64,000 nt of DNA, taken from the NCBI RefSeq assembly GCF_000377765.1, contig NZ_KB898680.1, forward strand, positions 1 through 64,000. The letters run 5' to 3'. A model generated the notes under the pieces. The model did no database searches and was not told the origin of the DNA. It worked only from the letters and a program-made list of their open reading frames with translations. The translations under genes and the position numbers were made by a program. Numbering within the stretch: position 1 is the first letter of the stretch; every line of letters begins with the position of its first letter. This document shows, in pieces, positions 15,874 to 24,679 of this stretch. The stretch comes from Gracilibacillus lacisalsi DSM 19029. GTDB lineage: Bacteria; Bacillota; Bacilli; Bacillales; Amphibacillaceae.

Positions 15874-18198
15874 ATGAAAAAACAGCACCTCGTTATGATA
15901 GGGAACGGTATGGCTGGATTAAAAACAATCGAGTCTTTGTTAAAAGAAACGAATCAATTATACGATATAACAATTTTCGGATCTGAACCTTACACCAACT
16001 ATAGTCGTATCATGCTGTCATCTGTTTTACAGGGTGATGTAACGTTCGATGACATTACGATTCATGATTGGAAATGGTATGAAGATAATGAAATTACCCT
16101 ATATCCAAATGAAACGGTTATCGAAATAGATGATCAACAGCAATTAATTGCTACTGATAAAGAAAGAAAAATAAATTACGACAAGCTTATTATCGCCACC
16201 GGTTCAAATCCGTTTATTTTGCCTCTTCCTGGTATAGATAAAGAAGGAGTTATGACATTTAGAACGATTGATGATTGTAAAAAAATGATCGAAGCTGCCA
16301 AGCATTATAAAAAAGCAGCAGTTATAGGAGGTGGGCTGCTCGGATTGGAAGCAGCCCGGGGATTATTAAATTTAGGGATGGAAGTTGATGTCGTTCACCT
16401 TGCTGATCGGCTCTTGAATAATCAATTAGATGCTAAGGCAAGTCTCTTATTAAAGAAAGAACTAGAACGACAAGGTATGCATTTCTATCTAGAGAAAGAA
16501 ACATCAGAAATTTATGGAGATATGAGTGTTGAAGGCTTGCGTTTTAAGGATGATACATCTATCAATGCAGATTTGGTCGTCATGGCAGTTGGAATTAAAC
16601 CAAATATTGGCTTGGCTCAGAAATCTGGGATTGAAGTCAACCGAGGAATTGTCGTAAATGATCAAATGGAAACAAGTACTCCGAACATTTATGCAGTCGG
16701 GGAATGTACAGAACATAACGGTATGGTATATGGACTTGTAAAACCCTTATATGAACAGGCAGAAGTGCTTGGACAACATCTAGCAAATCAGCAAGCTCAA
16801 TATACAGGATCTACTGTTTATACCCAGCTGAAAATTTCAGGGATCGACCTTTTCTCTGTCGGTAAAATAGACGAAACCGATCAGACCAAAGCGATTTATT
16901 CCTATGATGAAATTGGAGAAACATACAAAAAAGTCTTATTTTACGAAGACAAGGCAGTTGGCGCTGTTTTATACGGAGACACCTCACTTGGTGGCAGCTT
17001 GTTGGACATGATCAAAAAACAAAAATTTATACCAGATCACCAAAAAGCGGAACTGTTACAACCAGTTAAAATTGAAGAATCCTATGCAGCCACCCTTCCT
17101 AGAAATGAACATGTATGCACTTGTAACAGTGTTTCCAAATCTTGCATTATTGAGAATGTGTTAAATAAGAACCTAAACTCGGTTCATGATGTGAAAACAC
17201 ACACAAAAGCCTCTAGCTCATGTGGTGGATGCAAGCCAGTTGTACAGGAATTGCTCGACTATATACAGAGCGATTTCTTTCATGAAACAGTAAAAGATAA
17301 TCGTTTTTGCTCATGTACTTCCTTAACAGAAGATGAAGTGGTTCGGGCAATCCAACAGTATAACTTAACATCTATCAATATGATTATGGAAACACTGGAA
17401 TGGAATAACGCCACAGGTTGTTCTTCGTGTCGTCCTGCTCTTCATTATTATCTGGAAATGATTTATCCAGAACATTATGTGCATGAAGATTTTTTATTTC
17501 TAGATCATAAAACAAATGCTTTTCTTGAGAAAGATGGTACTTACACCATTGTACCGCAGTTATACAGCGGAAAAATAACAACAGAACAATTCAAACGCAT
17601 TAGTGATGCGCTGATAGATTTTAAGATTGATACTGTATCCATATCATCTGATCAACGCCTTATAATAAACGGAATTCAGGAAAGTGACCTACTTTCTGTT
17701 TGTAACGCCTTAAATATGACATTACACAGTTATCATCCTTCATCACTTCGAAGTATACAAATACCAGAGTGTAACTGTAAAAGAGAGAAAGAAGAACTTT
17801 CTACACTAGTACAAGAAATAGAACAACAAACAGAATTTTTGAATTTGCCAACATCTCTCACCATAAAAGCATTTTGCTGTAAGAATATGCTAGCAGAACA
17901 TTATTTTGATCTAGCACTGTTACAAACCGGTAATGGATGGGAGTTCTTAACCGATCAAGGGATTTTATATGCAACGATTAACCCACAGGAAATGACAAAC
18001 GTATTACTTTCATTTCTTCAATATTATCGGCGTTCCGCTAATTATAATGAAAAAATCGCACAATGGACTGAACGTGTTGGGATCGTCCATATTCGGGAGG
18101 TTCTCTTTGATTCAGAAACACAACAAATGCTCTTGGATGATTTAAAGAGTGATCAAATAAATCGCAAACAATTAATGATTCGTCATCCCCAATTGTAA
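15874..18198 (+). CDS. nasB: Assimilatory nitrate reductase electron-transfer subunit (NirB-like)
   Basis: A 774-aa flavoprotein that passes electrons from NAD(P)H to the nitrate reductase catalytic subunit. The FAD/NAD half ([19 protein letters not shown]) and the two BFD-like [2Fe-2S] sites (CTCNS...CGGC and CSCTS...CSSC, about residues 410-530) closely follow NirB. The C-terminal 230 residues align with the nitrite-reductase half but lack the four siroheme/[4Fe-4S] cysteines: where NirB has TCVGAEFC this protein has PECNCKREK. ATG 15874 has GGAGG 9 bases upstream; the frame opens at 15856. It precedes nasC. Architecture and neighbour argue for NasB rather than a second nitrite reductase. 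Confidence 0.9.
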   Translation: MKKQHLVMIGNGMAGLKTIESLLKETNQLYDITIFGSEPYTNYSRIMLSSVLQGDVTFDDITIHDWKWYEDNEITLYPNETVIEIDDQQQLIATDKERKINYDKLIIATGSNPFILPLPGIDKEGVMTFRTIDDCKKMIEAAKHYKKAAVIGGGLLGLEAARGLLNLGMEVDVVHLADRLLNNQLDAKASLLLKKELERQGMHFYLEKETSEIYGDMSVEGLRFKDDTSINADLVVMAVGIKPNIGLAQKSGIEVNRGIVVNDQMETSTPNIYAVGECTEHNGMVYGLVKPLYEQAEVLGQHLANQQAQYTGSTVYTQLKISGIDLFSVGKIDETDQTKAIYSYDEIGETYKKVLFYEDKAVGAVLYGDTSLGGSLLDMIKKQKFIPDHQKAELLQPVKIEESYAATLPRNEHVCTCNSVSKSCIIENVLNKNLNSVHDVKTHTKASSSCGGCKPVVQELLDYIQSDFFHETVKDNRFCSCTSLTEDEVVRAIQQYNLTSINMIMETLEWNNATGCSSCRPALHYYLEMIYPEHYVHEDFLFLDHKTNAFLEKDGTYTIVPQLYSGKITTEQFKRISDALIDFKIDTVSISSDQRLIINGIQESDLLSVCNALNMTLHSYHPSSLRSIQIPECNCKREKEELSTLVQEIEQQTEFLNLPTSLTIKAFCCKNMLAEHYFDLALLQTGNGWEFLTDQGILYATINPQEMTNVLLSFLQYYRRSANYNEKIAQWTERVGIVHIREVLFDSETQQMLLDDLKSDQINRKQLMIRHPQL

Positions 18199-18275
18199 AG
18201 TGAGACTTCCGTCAGCGGGACATTTTGTCCCACTGAAGGTTAGCGAAACTTATCAGGGTGGTAGTGCCTGTGATA
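18199..18275 (+). repeat. Dispersed repeat (family R3) between nasB and nasC
   Basis: GGTTAGCGAAACTTATCAGG (18237-18256) is repeated at 58450-58469, and a degenerate inverted copy is at 50781-50825. The preceding GGGACATTTTGTCCC forms a short hairpin. It fills most of the nasB-nasC gap, so the two genes may still be co-transcribed. Confidence 0.7.
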
Positions 18276-18309
18276 ATAAGCCTTATTTTGAGAAAGGAAG
18301 AAGATATTT

Positions 18310-20445
18310 ATGACCGAATTAATGCTCAAATATTTCCGAGATAAACAACAGAAAGTGCAATCCGAACAAATATATGAAACACAATGTCCATACTGTAGCA
18401 TGCAATGCAAAATGCAGTTAATTGAGCAGCGAATCATATCAAGAAAGAAACACAAAACGGTTGGTAAAGATAACCCTACCTCACAAGGCAGATTGTGTGT
18501 GAAAGGAATGAACGCCCATCAACATGCCCTCCATCATGATCGCTTAAAACAACCACTAAAGCGAATCAATGGAGAATTCGAACCTATTACATGGGAAGAA
18601 GCATACCAATTGATCCAAGAAAATTTTGAACAGATTCAAAAAGAAGATGGAAAAGATGCCTTGTCTGTTTATGGAAGTGCATCTGTTACGAATGAAGAAG
18701 CTTACTTGTTAGGGAAATTTGCGCGTGTTGCTCTGGAAACCAAACATATTGATTATAACGGCAGACTTTGTATGGCTTCCGCTGCAACAGGTGCAAACAT
18801 GACATTCGGAATCGATCGAGGTTTTACCAACACTCTTCAAGAAGTGCCACATACCAGATGTATTATTTTAGCAGGTACTAACATTGCTGATTGCCAGCCT
18901 ACTATCATGCCATATTTTGAAAAAGCAAAGGAAAATGGCGCCTATATTATTGCCATCGATCCACGGGAGACTAGTACAACCAATTTAGCAGATCTTCATA
19001 TTAAAAATATACCTGGAACAGATGTTGCAATCGCAAATGGTGTTTTAAAAATATTAATCGACCTAGACTTAATTGATCATGCTTTTATCGAACAACGAAC
19101 AGAAGATTTTACGGAAGTAAGAGAATATATCCAATCGATTAAATTAGATGATGTTGCCAAAACAGCAGGAGTTTCCCTGGATGAATTATATCAAATCGCA
19201 CTTGTATTTGGCCGTGAACCATCAGGAATGATCTTTACCGCTCGAGGCATTGAACAGCAAATCAACGGAACAGAAACTGTCCGAAGCTTTTTAAACCTGC
19301 TACTTGCTACTGGTAAGATTGGTAAACGTAATTCTGGGTATGGTGCAATCACCGGTCAAGGAAATGGTCAAGGAGCGAGAGAACATGGACAAAAAGCCGA
19401 TCAGCTTCCTGGTTATCGCTTAATCGAAAATCCAAAAGATCGTCAATATATTGCAAATGTCTGGGGAATTGAAGAAAAAAATCTGCCTAGAAAAGGTGTT
19501 TCTGCCTATGAAATGTTTGAAAAAATTATGGCTGGCGAGATAACTAGTATGTTTGTTATGTGTTCCAATCCAATCGTTTCCAATCCTAATGCCAATTTAA
19601 TCAAAAAGGCCTTACAAAAACTAAAGTTACTCGTTGTTTCGGATCTATTCTTATCTGAAACTGCCAAACTAGCAGATTTAGTTTTACCAGCCACCTCTTA
19701 TTTAGAGGATGAAGGCACATTAACAAATGTCGAAGGGCGAGTAATGCTTAGAGAAGCTAGTTATCCTATACAAGGTGAAGCAAAACATGACTGGCAGATT
19801 CTTTGTGATATTGCCCAAAGACTAGGTAAAGGGAAATATTTTGATTTTGATCAGGCAGAAGAAATTTTCGAAGAACTTCGTATCGCCAGTAAAGGTGGCA
19901 AGGCCGATTACTCTGGTATCACATATGAGAGATTACGTCAAGAACAAGGAATTCTTTGGCCCTGTCCGTCAGAGGACCATGCAGGAACAAACAGACTGTT
20001 TGAAGATTCTTTTGCCCATGAGAATGGAAAAGCAAAAATGGCTGTCATCCCTTATCAAAGTATAGATAATAAACCGACTATTACACAGGAATATCCATTA
20101 TATTTAACTACTGGTCGAGTAATGAGTCACTATTTAACAGGTGAACAAACTAGAAAAAGTCCTTCCTTAGCTGCCAGAGATTTTGAAGCGTTTTTAGAAA
20201 TTCATCCGCAAACTGCGGAAAAGTATGGTATTGAAGCGGATTCACTCGTACGTGTCACTTCTGAAAAAGGGTGGATTATCGTGAGATGTAGGTTGTCCAG
20301 CACGATTCGCAAAGACACTGTTTTTGTTCCCTTTCACTGGACGGAAAAACAAAATGTCAATCGGCTTGTATCTGATCAATTAGATCCCTATTGCCGAATG
20401 CCCGGCTTTAAGATGAGCGTCGTTCGACTAAGTCCAGTGAATTAA
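18310..20445 (+). CDS. nasC: Assimilatory nitrate reductase catalytic subunit
   Basis: A 711-aa molybdopterin enzyme reducing nitrate to nitrite in the cytoplasm. An N-terminal [4Fe-4S] site is formed by Cys26, Cys29, Cys33 and Cys63 (CPYCSMQC and GRLCVKG). Further molybdopterin-oxidoreductase motifs are GRLCMASAATG, ITGQGNGQGAREHGQ and MFVMCSNPIVSNP. The C-terminal dinucleotide-binding domain contains YLTTGRVMSHYLTGEQT. There is no twin-arginine signal, so it is cytoplasmic, unlike respiratory periplasmic homologues. An AAGGAAG site precedes the ATG. It receives electrons from NasB encoded just upstream. No terminator is seen after it. Confidence 0.95.
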   Translation: MTELMLKYFRDKQQKVQSEQIYETQCPYCSMQCKMQLIEQRIISRKKHKTVGKDNPTSQGRLCVKGMNAHQHALHHDRLKQPLKRINGEFEPITWEEAYQLIQENFEQIQKEDGKDALSVYGSASVTNEEAYLLGKFARVALETKHIDYNGRLCMASAATGANMTFGIDRGFTNTLQEVPHTRCIILAGTNIADCQPTIMPYFEKAKENGAYIIAIDPRETSTTNLADLHIKNIPGTDVAIANGVLKILIDLDLIDHAFIEQRTEDFTEVREYIQSIKLDDVAKTAGVSLDELYQIALVFGREPSGMIFTARGIEQQINGTETVRSFLNLLLATGKIGKRNSGYGAITGQGNGQGAREHGQKADQLPGYRLIENPKDRQYIANVWGIEEKNLPRKGVSAYEMFEKIMAGEITSMFVMCSNPIVSNPNANLIKKALQKLKLLVVSDLFLSETAKLADLVLPATSYLEDEGTLTNVEGRVMLREASYPIQGEAKHDWQILCDIAQRLGKGKYFDFDQAEEIFEELRIASKGGKADYSGITYERLRQEQGILWPCPSEDHAGTNRLFEDSFAHENGKAKMAVIPYQSIDNKPTITQEYPLYLTTGRVMSHYLTGEQTRKSPSLAARDFEAFLEIHPQTAEKYGIEADSLVRVTSEKGWIIVRCRLSSTIRKDTVFVPFHWTEKQNVNRLVSDQLDPYCRMPGFKMSVVRLSPVN

Positions 20446-20510
20446 AAAACATGCAAACAATGGACACTTCTCCGTCTTTGAATAATAAAAACCTAAATTA
20501 TCATTAGATA

Positions 20511-21044
20511 TAAACTGCGAAGTAATGAAATTTTCCGTGGTGAGGCTTTCCTCCATTCTGATTTTTACTGAGGGCTTACATACGCTCCGGCAAGATACTA
20601 CGCTTTCCACGGGCACGGCCTTAGCCAGGGAACTACTTGGAATTATCTTCTTTGCTCCCTTGCACCGAGGAAGCCACTTCGAAGCGTTACTAGAAGACGC
20701 AGGTGCATCACGGGGTCTTCGGCTCGCGCTGCGTCGTAGGAGTCTACGTATCTTGCCTCCGCTTAGAGTAATGTTCTGATTATTGAAAGAAGGAACACAC
20801 GGGTATTAGTTTCCGAGTATTTCCTCTTATAAAAGGTAGAATTATCTACACAGCGTAGGCAGAATACGGAGACTCCTGTGGGACAGCGAGAGCTGAAGAT
20901 CCACTTTGCAAAGTGGTCTCCTTTACAAAGTCAACTGAAGCCGAGCCCACGGAAAGCGCAGTATTCTGCCGAAGCGTATTGCAGCATTCATCAAAATGCA
21001 GAATGGAAGAGAGCAAATCCGTGTCGAAGTTACTTCGCAGTTTA
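20511..21044. repeat. Composite R2 repeat with perfect terminal inverted repeats (copies B and C)
   Basis: The gap 20446-21131 between nasC and the first transporter holds two R2 units, 20560-20770 and 20840-21000. The whole block is bounded by TAAACTGCGAAGTAA (20511-20525) and its exact reverse complement (21030-21044). No transposase is encoded, so it looks like a small non-autonomous (MITE-like) element. Open frames in it, including the upstream part of the frame leading into the transporter, are not genes. Confidence 0.75.
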
Positions 21045-21131
21045 TGTGAAAAGCGTTGTTGTAAAGCAGCAACGTATATGAATAGGCCTAAAATTAGCAA
21101 ATTAAAGATTACATTTACAAGGAGTTATACA

Positions 21132-22574
21132 ATGACTACACGTAAACATGACTATGATGGACAAAAGCAAATGCTAACAATCGCGACACTTGCGTTTTTT
21201 GTAAGTGTGATGGTTTGGTTCAATATGGCACCTTTTCAATCAACGATTCAAGAACAATTATCACTGTCTACTGATGAAATTGGTGCATTAATGATCGTAA
21301 ACTTAGCTTTAAGTATTCCCGGACGTATTGTAATCGGTCGATTAGTTGACCGTTATGGTCCGAGAAATGTATTCTCCATTTTACTTATTACAATGAGTAT
21401 CCCTTGTTTTGTTTTTGCTTTGGGAACCACGTATATGCAACTACTCATCTCGAGACTAATATTAGGAACAATTGGTGCTAGCTTTGTAATTGGGATCAGA
21501 ATGGTTACGGAATGGTTTCCGACAAAACAAGCCGGATTTGCACAAGGAATTTATGCCGGCTGGGGGAATTTCGGATCTGCTTTTGCTGCCTTGACTCTGC
21601 CAACATTGGCAGTCTTATTCGGGGGTGAAAACGGTTGGCGTTATGCAATGTGTCTAACAGGTCTCCTAGCATTGATATATGGTGTCGTTTTCTATTTAAA
21701 AGCAAAGAACACACCACAGTGGAAAACGTTTCAGTATACGAAAACAGTCAATCCTATTAAAGCCACAAGTCAGAATGATTTCATAATTCTACTACTGCTT
21801 ACGGTCCCGATTTATGGTGGTATGGCGATACTAGTATGGACACTACAACAAACTGGTATATTATCTAATCTAATAGCAACACTCCTCTACAGTGCAATTG
21901 TACTGTACTATATTATTAATATGATAAAAAGGTGGAAGGCTAATCGAAGTTATTTACAGCACAAACTAGCAGATAAGGAAAAGTTTTCGATGAAAAATGT
22001 GGCCATTCTAAGTTTTGGATACTTTGCTACTTTTGGATCAGAACTTGCTATCATTTCAATGTTACCAATGTTCTTCCAAAATACGTTTACCGTTAATGCC
22101 GTTTTTGCAGCTGCTATCGCAAGTAGCTTTGCTTTTACGAACTTAATTGCACGTCCGGCTGGTGGGTGGCTCAGTGACCGTTTTGGAAGGAAGAAAGTTA
22201 CAATGCTTCTATTAATCAGCCTTTCTCTTCTATATATCATGATGGCCTTTGTTAATAACAACTGGCCCATTTACCTGGCACTGTTCCTGACGATCTGCTG
22301 TTCACTAATAAGCCAAGCAGCCTCAGGAGCGATTTTTTCCATGGTATCACTCGTGAAAAAAAATCGAACTGGGCAAATAGCTGGAATGGTTGGCGCTTAC
22401 GGAAATATCGGTTCCCTTTGCTTTCTAGCAGTGTTAAACTTATTTTTCCCTATTGTCTTTTTTATCACTATTTCTATTATGTTATTATTATGCTTCTTGG
22501 CAACCACTCAACTAAATGTCAACCAGCCGAAGCAAGCGTTACAAGGTACGAAATTAAAAGAGAAAGCCATTTAA
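21132..22574 (+). CDS. Nitrate/nitrite transporter, MFS NarK/NasA family (copy 1)
   Basis: A 480-aa membrane carrier with about 12 helices. Both nitrate-signature regions of the NarK/NasA family are present: GWGNFGSAFAALTLP near residue 140 and GMVGAYGNIGSLCFL near residue 420. The long frame opens at 20913 within a repeat, but ATG 21132 has AAGGAG upstream and gives the same N-terminus as copy 2. It follows nasC on the same strand. It differs from copy 2 in the central loop. No TnrA box was found before it, so it may depend on read-through from nasBC. Confidence 0.9.
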   Translation: MTTRKHDYDGQKQMLTIATLAFFVSVMVWFNMAPFQSTIQEQLSLSTDEIGALMIVNLALSIPGRIVIGRLVDRYGPRNVFSILLITMSIPCFVFALGTTYMQLLISRLILGTIGASFVIGIRMVTEWFPTKQAGFAQGIYAGWGNFGSAFAALTLPTLAVLFGGENGWRYAMCLTGLLALIYGVVFYLKAKNTPQWKTFQYTKTVNPIKATSQNDFIILLLLTVPIYGGMAILVWTLQQTGILSNLIATLLYSAIVLYYIINMIKRWKANRSYLQHKLADKEKFSMKNVAILSFGYFATFGSELAIISMLPMFFQNTFTVNAVFAAAIASSFAFTNLIARPAGGWLSDRFGRKKVTMLLLISLSLLYIMMAFVNNNWPIYLALFLTICCSLISQAASGAIFSMVSLVKKNRTGQIAGMVGAYGNIGSLCFLAVLNLFFPIVFFITISIMLLLCFLATTQLNVNQPKQALQGTKLKEKAI

Positions 22575-22578
22575 AATC

Positions 22579-22625
22579 ACCGCAAATTGTTGTTAGATAA
22601 TATTACAACAATTTGCGGTATTTTA
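22579..22625 (+). terminator. Terminator between the two nitrate transporters
   Basis: ACCGCAAATTGTTGT and ACAACAATTTGCGGT are perfect 15-base arms with an 11-base loop, then ATTTTATTTTTT. Confidence 0.92.
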
Positions 22626-22634
22626 TTTTTTCCC

Positions 22635-22685
22635 TGTTAGAGAATTTTACCACTTAATTGTTTATTATTCCTAAACTCCTATAAT
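22635..22685 (+). promoter_or_regulatory. TnrA-type box and promoter of the second nitrate transporter
   Basis: TGTTAGAGAATTTTACC (22635-22651) matches TGTNA-N7-TNACA except for the last base. A perfect TATAAT lies at 22680-22685, giving a start site near 22692, 49 bases from the box centre. No good -35 is seen, as expected for an activated promoter. Confidence 0.6.
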
Positions 22686-22718
22686 AAAACCATAACATCA
22701 CTACAGGAGGTTTAAGGA

Positions 22719-24164
22719 ATGAATTCAGGTTATCAAGGAAATATTAAAACACTAGGATTTACTACCTTAGCTTTTTTTATTACGTTTGTTGTATGGTTTA
22801 ACATGGCTCCATTTATGACAACGTTAAAAAGTCAATTTGGGTTATCAAATGACGAAGTTGCTTTACTTGCCGTTGCGAATGTGACACTGACCATTCCTGC
22901 CCGAGTATTAATTGGAATGTTGGTTGATAGATTCGGACCAAAAAGAGTATATTCCGGCTTGTTAATTATCTTAAGTATTCCTTGTTTTACTTTTGCTTTA
23001 TCAAACTCATTTACACAATTGATGATTTCCCGTATCTTTTTAGCACTTATAGGTGCTGGCTTTGTAATCGGAATTCGATTAGTATCGGAATGGTTCACCG
23101 AGAAAAATGTTGGATTTGCTGAAGGCGTTTATGGTGGCTGGGGTAATTTTGGTTCTGCTGCAGCTGCCATGACACTTCCAACACTAGCAATCCTTTTTGG
23201 AGGAGAAGATGGATGGCGGTATGCAGTTGGTTTAACCGGAATGATCAGTTTGGTTTACGGAATTCTATTTTTGAAATTAGTTAAGGATACACCGGATGGA
23301 GTTACCTATAAAAAACCAAAGAAAAGCGGTGCACTAGAAGTTACCAGTTATCGTGATTTAATAGGATTAATGCTGATGAGTATCCCCGTCTTCGGTATCC
23401 TTTTCTTTCAGAGCTACCGATTATGGAACTTAAATTTCATTAGTTCTTATGTATTAGTAATCATTGTTGTTTTACTAATCGCCTTATTTTTATACAATTT
23501 ACGAAAGATTTGGAACGTAAATAAAGACCACCTTCGAAAAGGAGTACCTGAAAAGGAAAAGTATTCTTTTAAGCAAGTAGCTATTCTAAACTTTGCTTAC
23601 TTTTGTACTTTCGGATCCGAGCTAGCTGTAGTATCAATGCTACCTCAGTTTTTTGAAGAAACTTTCTCACTTGGAGTAGCACAAGCTGGACTTATTGCAA
23701 GCAGCTTTGCATTTATGAATTTAATGTCTCGACCTAGCGGTGGTTTACTAAGTGATAAATTTGGCCGTAAAAAAACCCTTATGATCTTTACGGCTGGATT
23801 AGCTATTGGTTACATCGGTATGGCATTAATCGGGTCTAGCTGGCCGATCTGGTTAGCCGTTATCATTACCATGTGCTGCTCTTTCTTTGTGCAAGCTGGT
23901 GAAGGTGCAGTATATGCTATGGTTCCGATGATAAAAAAACCGGTTACTGGCCAAATTTCTGGAATGGTCGGTGCATATGGTAATATTGGGTCTGTTATTT
24001 TTCTTACTATCTTTACAATGGTCAGTCCTTCCATATTCTTTATCTTGATTGGTCTATCAGCTGTTGTTTGCTTCCTCTGCATGTTCTTCCTTGAGGAACC
24101 AAACACGGAAGAGGTGACGGAAAAAGCAAAGAAACCAAAAACAGAAAAAGTGGTATCTTTTTAA
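22719..24164 (+). CDS. nasA: Nitrate/nitrite transporter, MFS NarK/NasA family (copy 2)
   Basis: A 481-aa, 12-helix carrier closely related to the preceding gene. It keeps GWGNFGSAAAAMTLP and GMVGAYGNIGSVIFL, the two family signatures that line the anion path. AGGAGG stands 8 bases before the ATG. Its own TnrA-type box and promoter, and terminators on both sides, make it a single-gene unit independent of copy 1. The tail is rich in Lys/Glu. The two copies may differ in affinity or in nitrate versus nitrite preference; this cannot be decided from sequence. Confidence 0.92.
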   Translation: MNSGYQGNIKTLGFTTLAFFITFVVWFNMAPFMTTLKSQFGLSNDEVALLAVANVTLTIPARVLIGMLVDRFGPKRVYSGLLIILSIPCFTFALSNSFTQLMISRIFLALIGAGFVIGIRLVSEWFTEKNVGFAEGVYGGWGNFGSAAAAMTLPTLAILFGGEDGWRYAVGLTGMISLVYGILFLKLVKDTPDGVTYKKPKKSGALEVTSYRDLIGLMLMSIPVFGILFFQSYRLWNLNFISSYVLVIIVVLLIALFLYNLRKIWNVNKDHLRKGVPEKEKYSFKQVAILNFAYFCTFGSELAVVSMLPQFFEETFSLGVAQAGLIASSFAFMNLMSRPSGGLLSDKFGRKKTLMIFTAGLAIGYIGMALIGSSWPIWLAVIITMCCSFFVQAGEGAVYAMVPMIKKPVTGQISGMVGAYGNIGSVIFLTIFTMVSPSIFFILIGLSAVVCFLCMFFLEEPNTEEVTEKAKKPKTEKVVSF

Positions 24165-24192
24165 ACTTCATATTAACGGGGCAAAACTAGTA

Positions 24193-24222
24193 ATAGCCAG
24201 CTACTATAGCTGGCTATTTTTT
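24193..24222. terminator. Bidirectional terminator
   Basis: AATAGCCAGCT and AGCTGGCTATT pair around ACTAT, with six T on the plus strand. It separates the transporter from the convergent small membrane gene. Confidence 0.88.
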
Positions 24223-24449
24223 CATAGGTTCAACCCTGGTTCCACAATCATTTGCCACCAAATAATTAAACTAATAATAATAGCAATAAAAACGATTAAA
24301 CTTTTCACGGCATATGGTAAACGATTAGGAATAAATTTCAAGGCTAAACTAAACACAAGACCTGCCACAAACATAAAAATCACAGCATAAATCAGCAGTC
24401 CTAAAAAATTATCTACAGGCAAAGCCATTGCTTCTCTTATAATGTCCAC
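24222..24449 (-). CDS. Small membrane protein, unknown function (75 aa)
   Basis: A 75-aa protein with two hydrophobic helices (about residues 15-38 and 48-68) joined by a short basic loop (KFIPNRLPYAVK). It ends exactly at the transporter terminator and is transcribed toward it. GAGGTG precedes the ATG by a few bases. I do not recognise the family. Confidence 0.6.
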   Translation of the reverse strand: MDIIREAMALPVDNFLGLLIYAVIFMFVAGLVFSLALKFIPNRLPYAVKSLIVFIAIIISLIIWWQMIVEPGLNL

Positions 24450-24679
24450 ATTTACACCTCATTACAACAATAAACATTTTTATCTATAGATTTCTTTACC
24501 ATTACTATCATACAATATTCTGTCTATTATGGAAGTATTTTTTCTCGAATTTTATTAATTAGTGATAATATTTGTTAATTTTTGTATATATTTTTTTACA
24601 CTATATTAATACTCCATTCATAAAACTTCTCTATAATCGGCAGTGACATACAAGCTAATCTATTAAAGGAGAATCTATC

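Noticed and set aside
15874-18198. A second nitrite reductase large subunit
   Set aside because: The siroheme and [4Fe-4S] cysteines are missing and nasC follows, so NasB is the better call.
20846-21100. 84-aa and 67-aa frames, and the N-terminal 73 codons of the frame leading into the first nitrate transporter
   Set aside because: All are read-through of the R2 composite element; the real transporter start is ATG 21132 with AAGGAG.
24480-24660. Pho box before ugpC
   Set aside because: Several TTAATA-like hexamers occur but not with a regular spacing; AT-rich background explains them.
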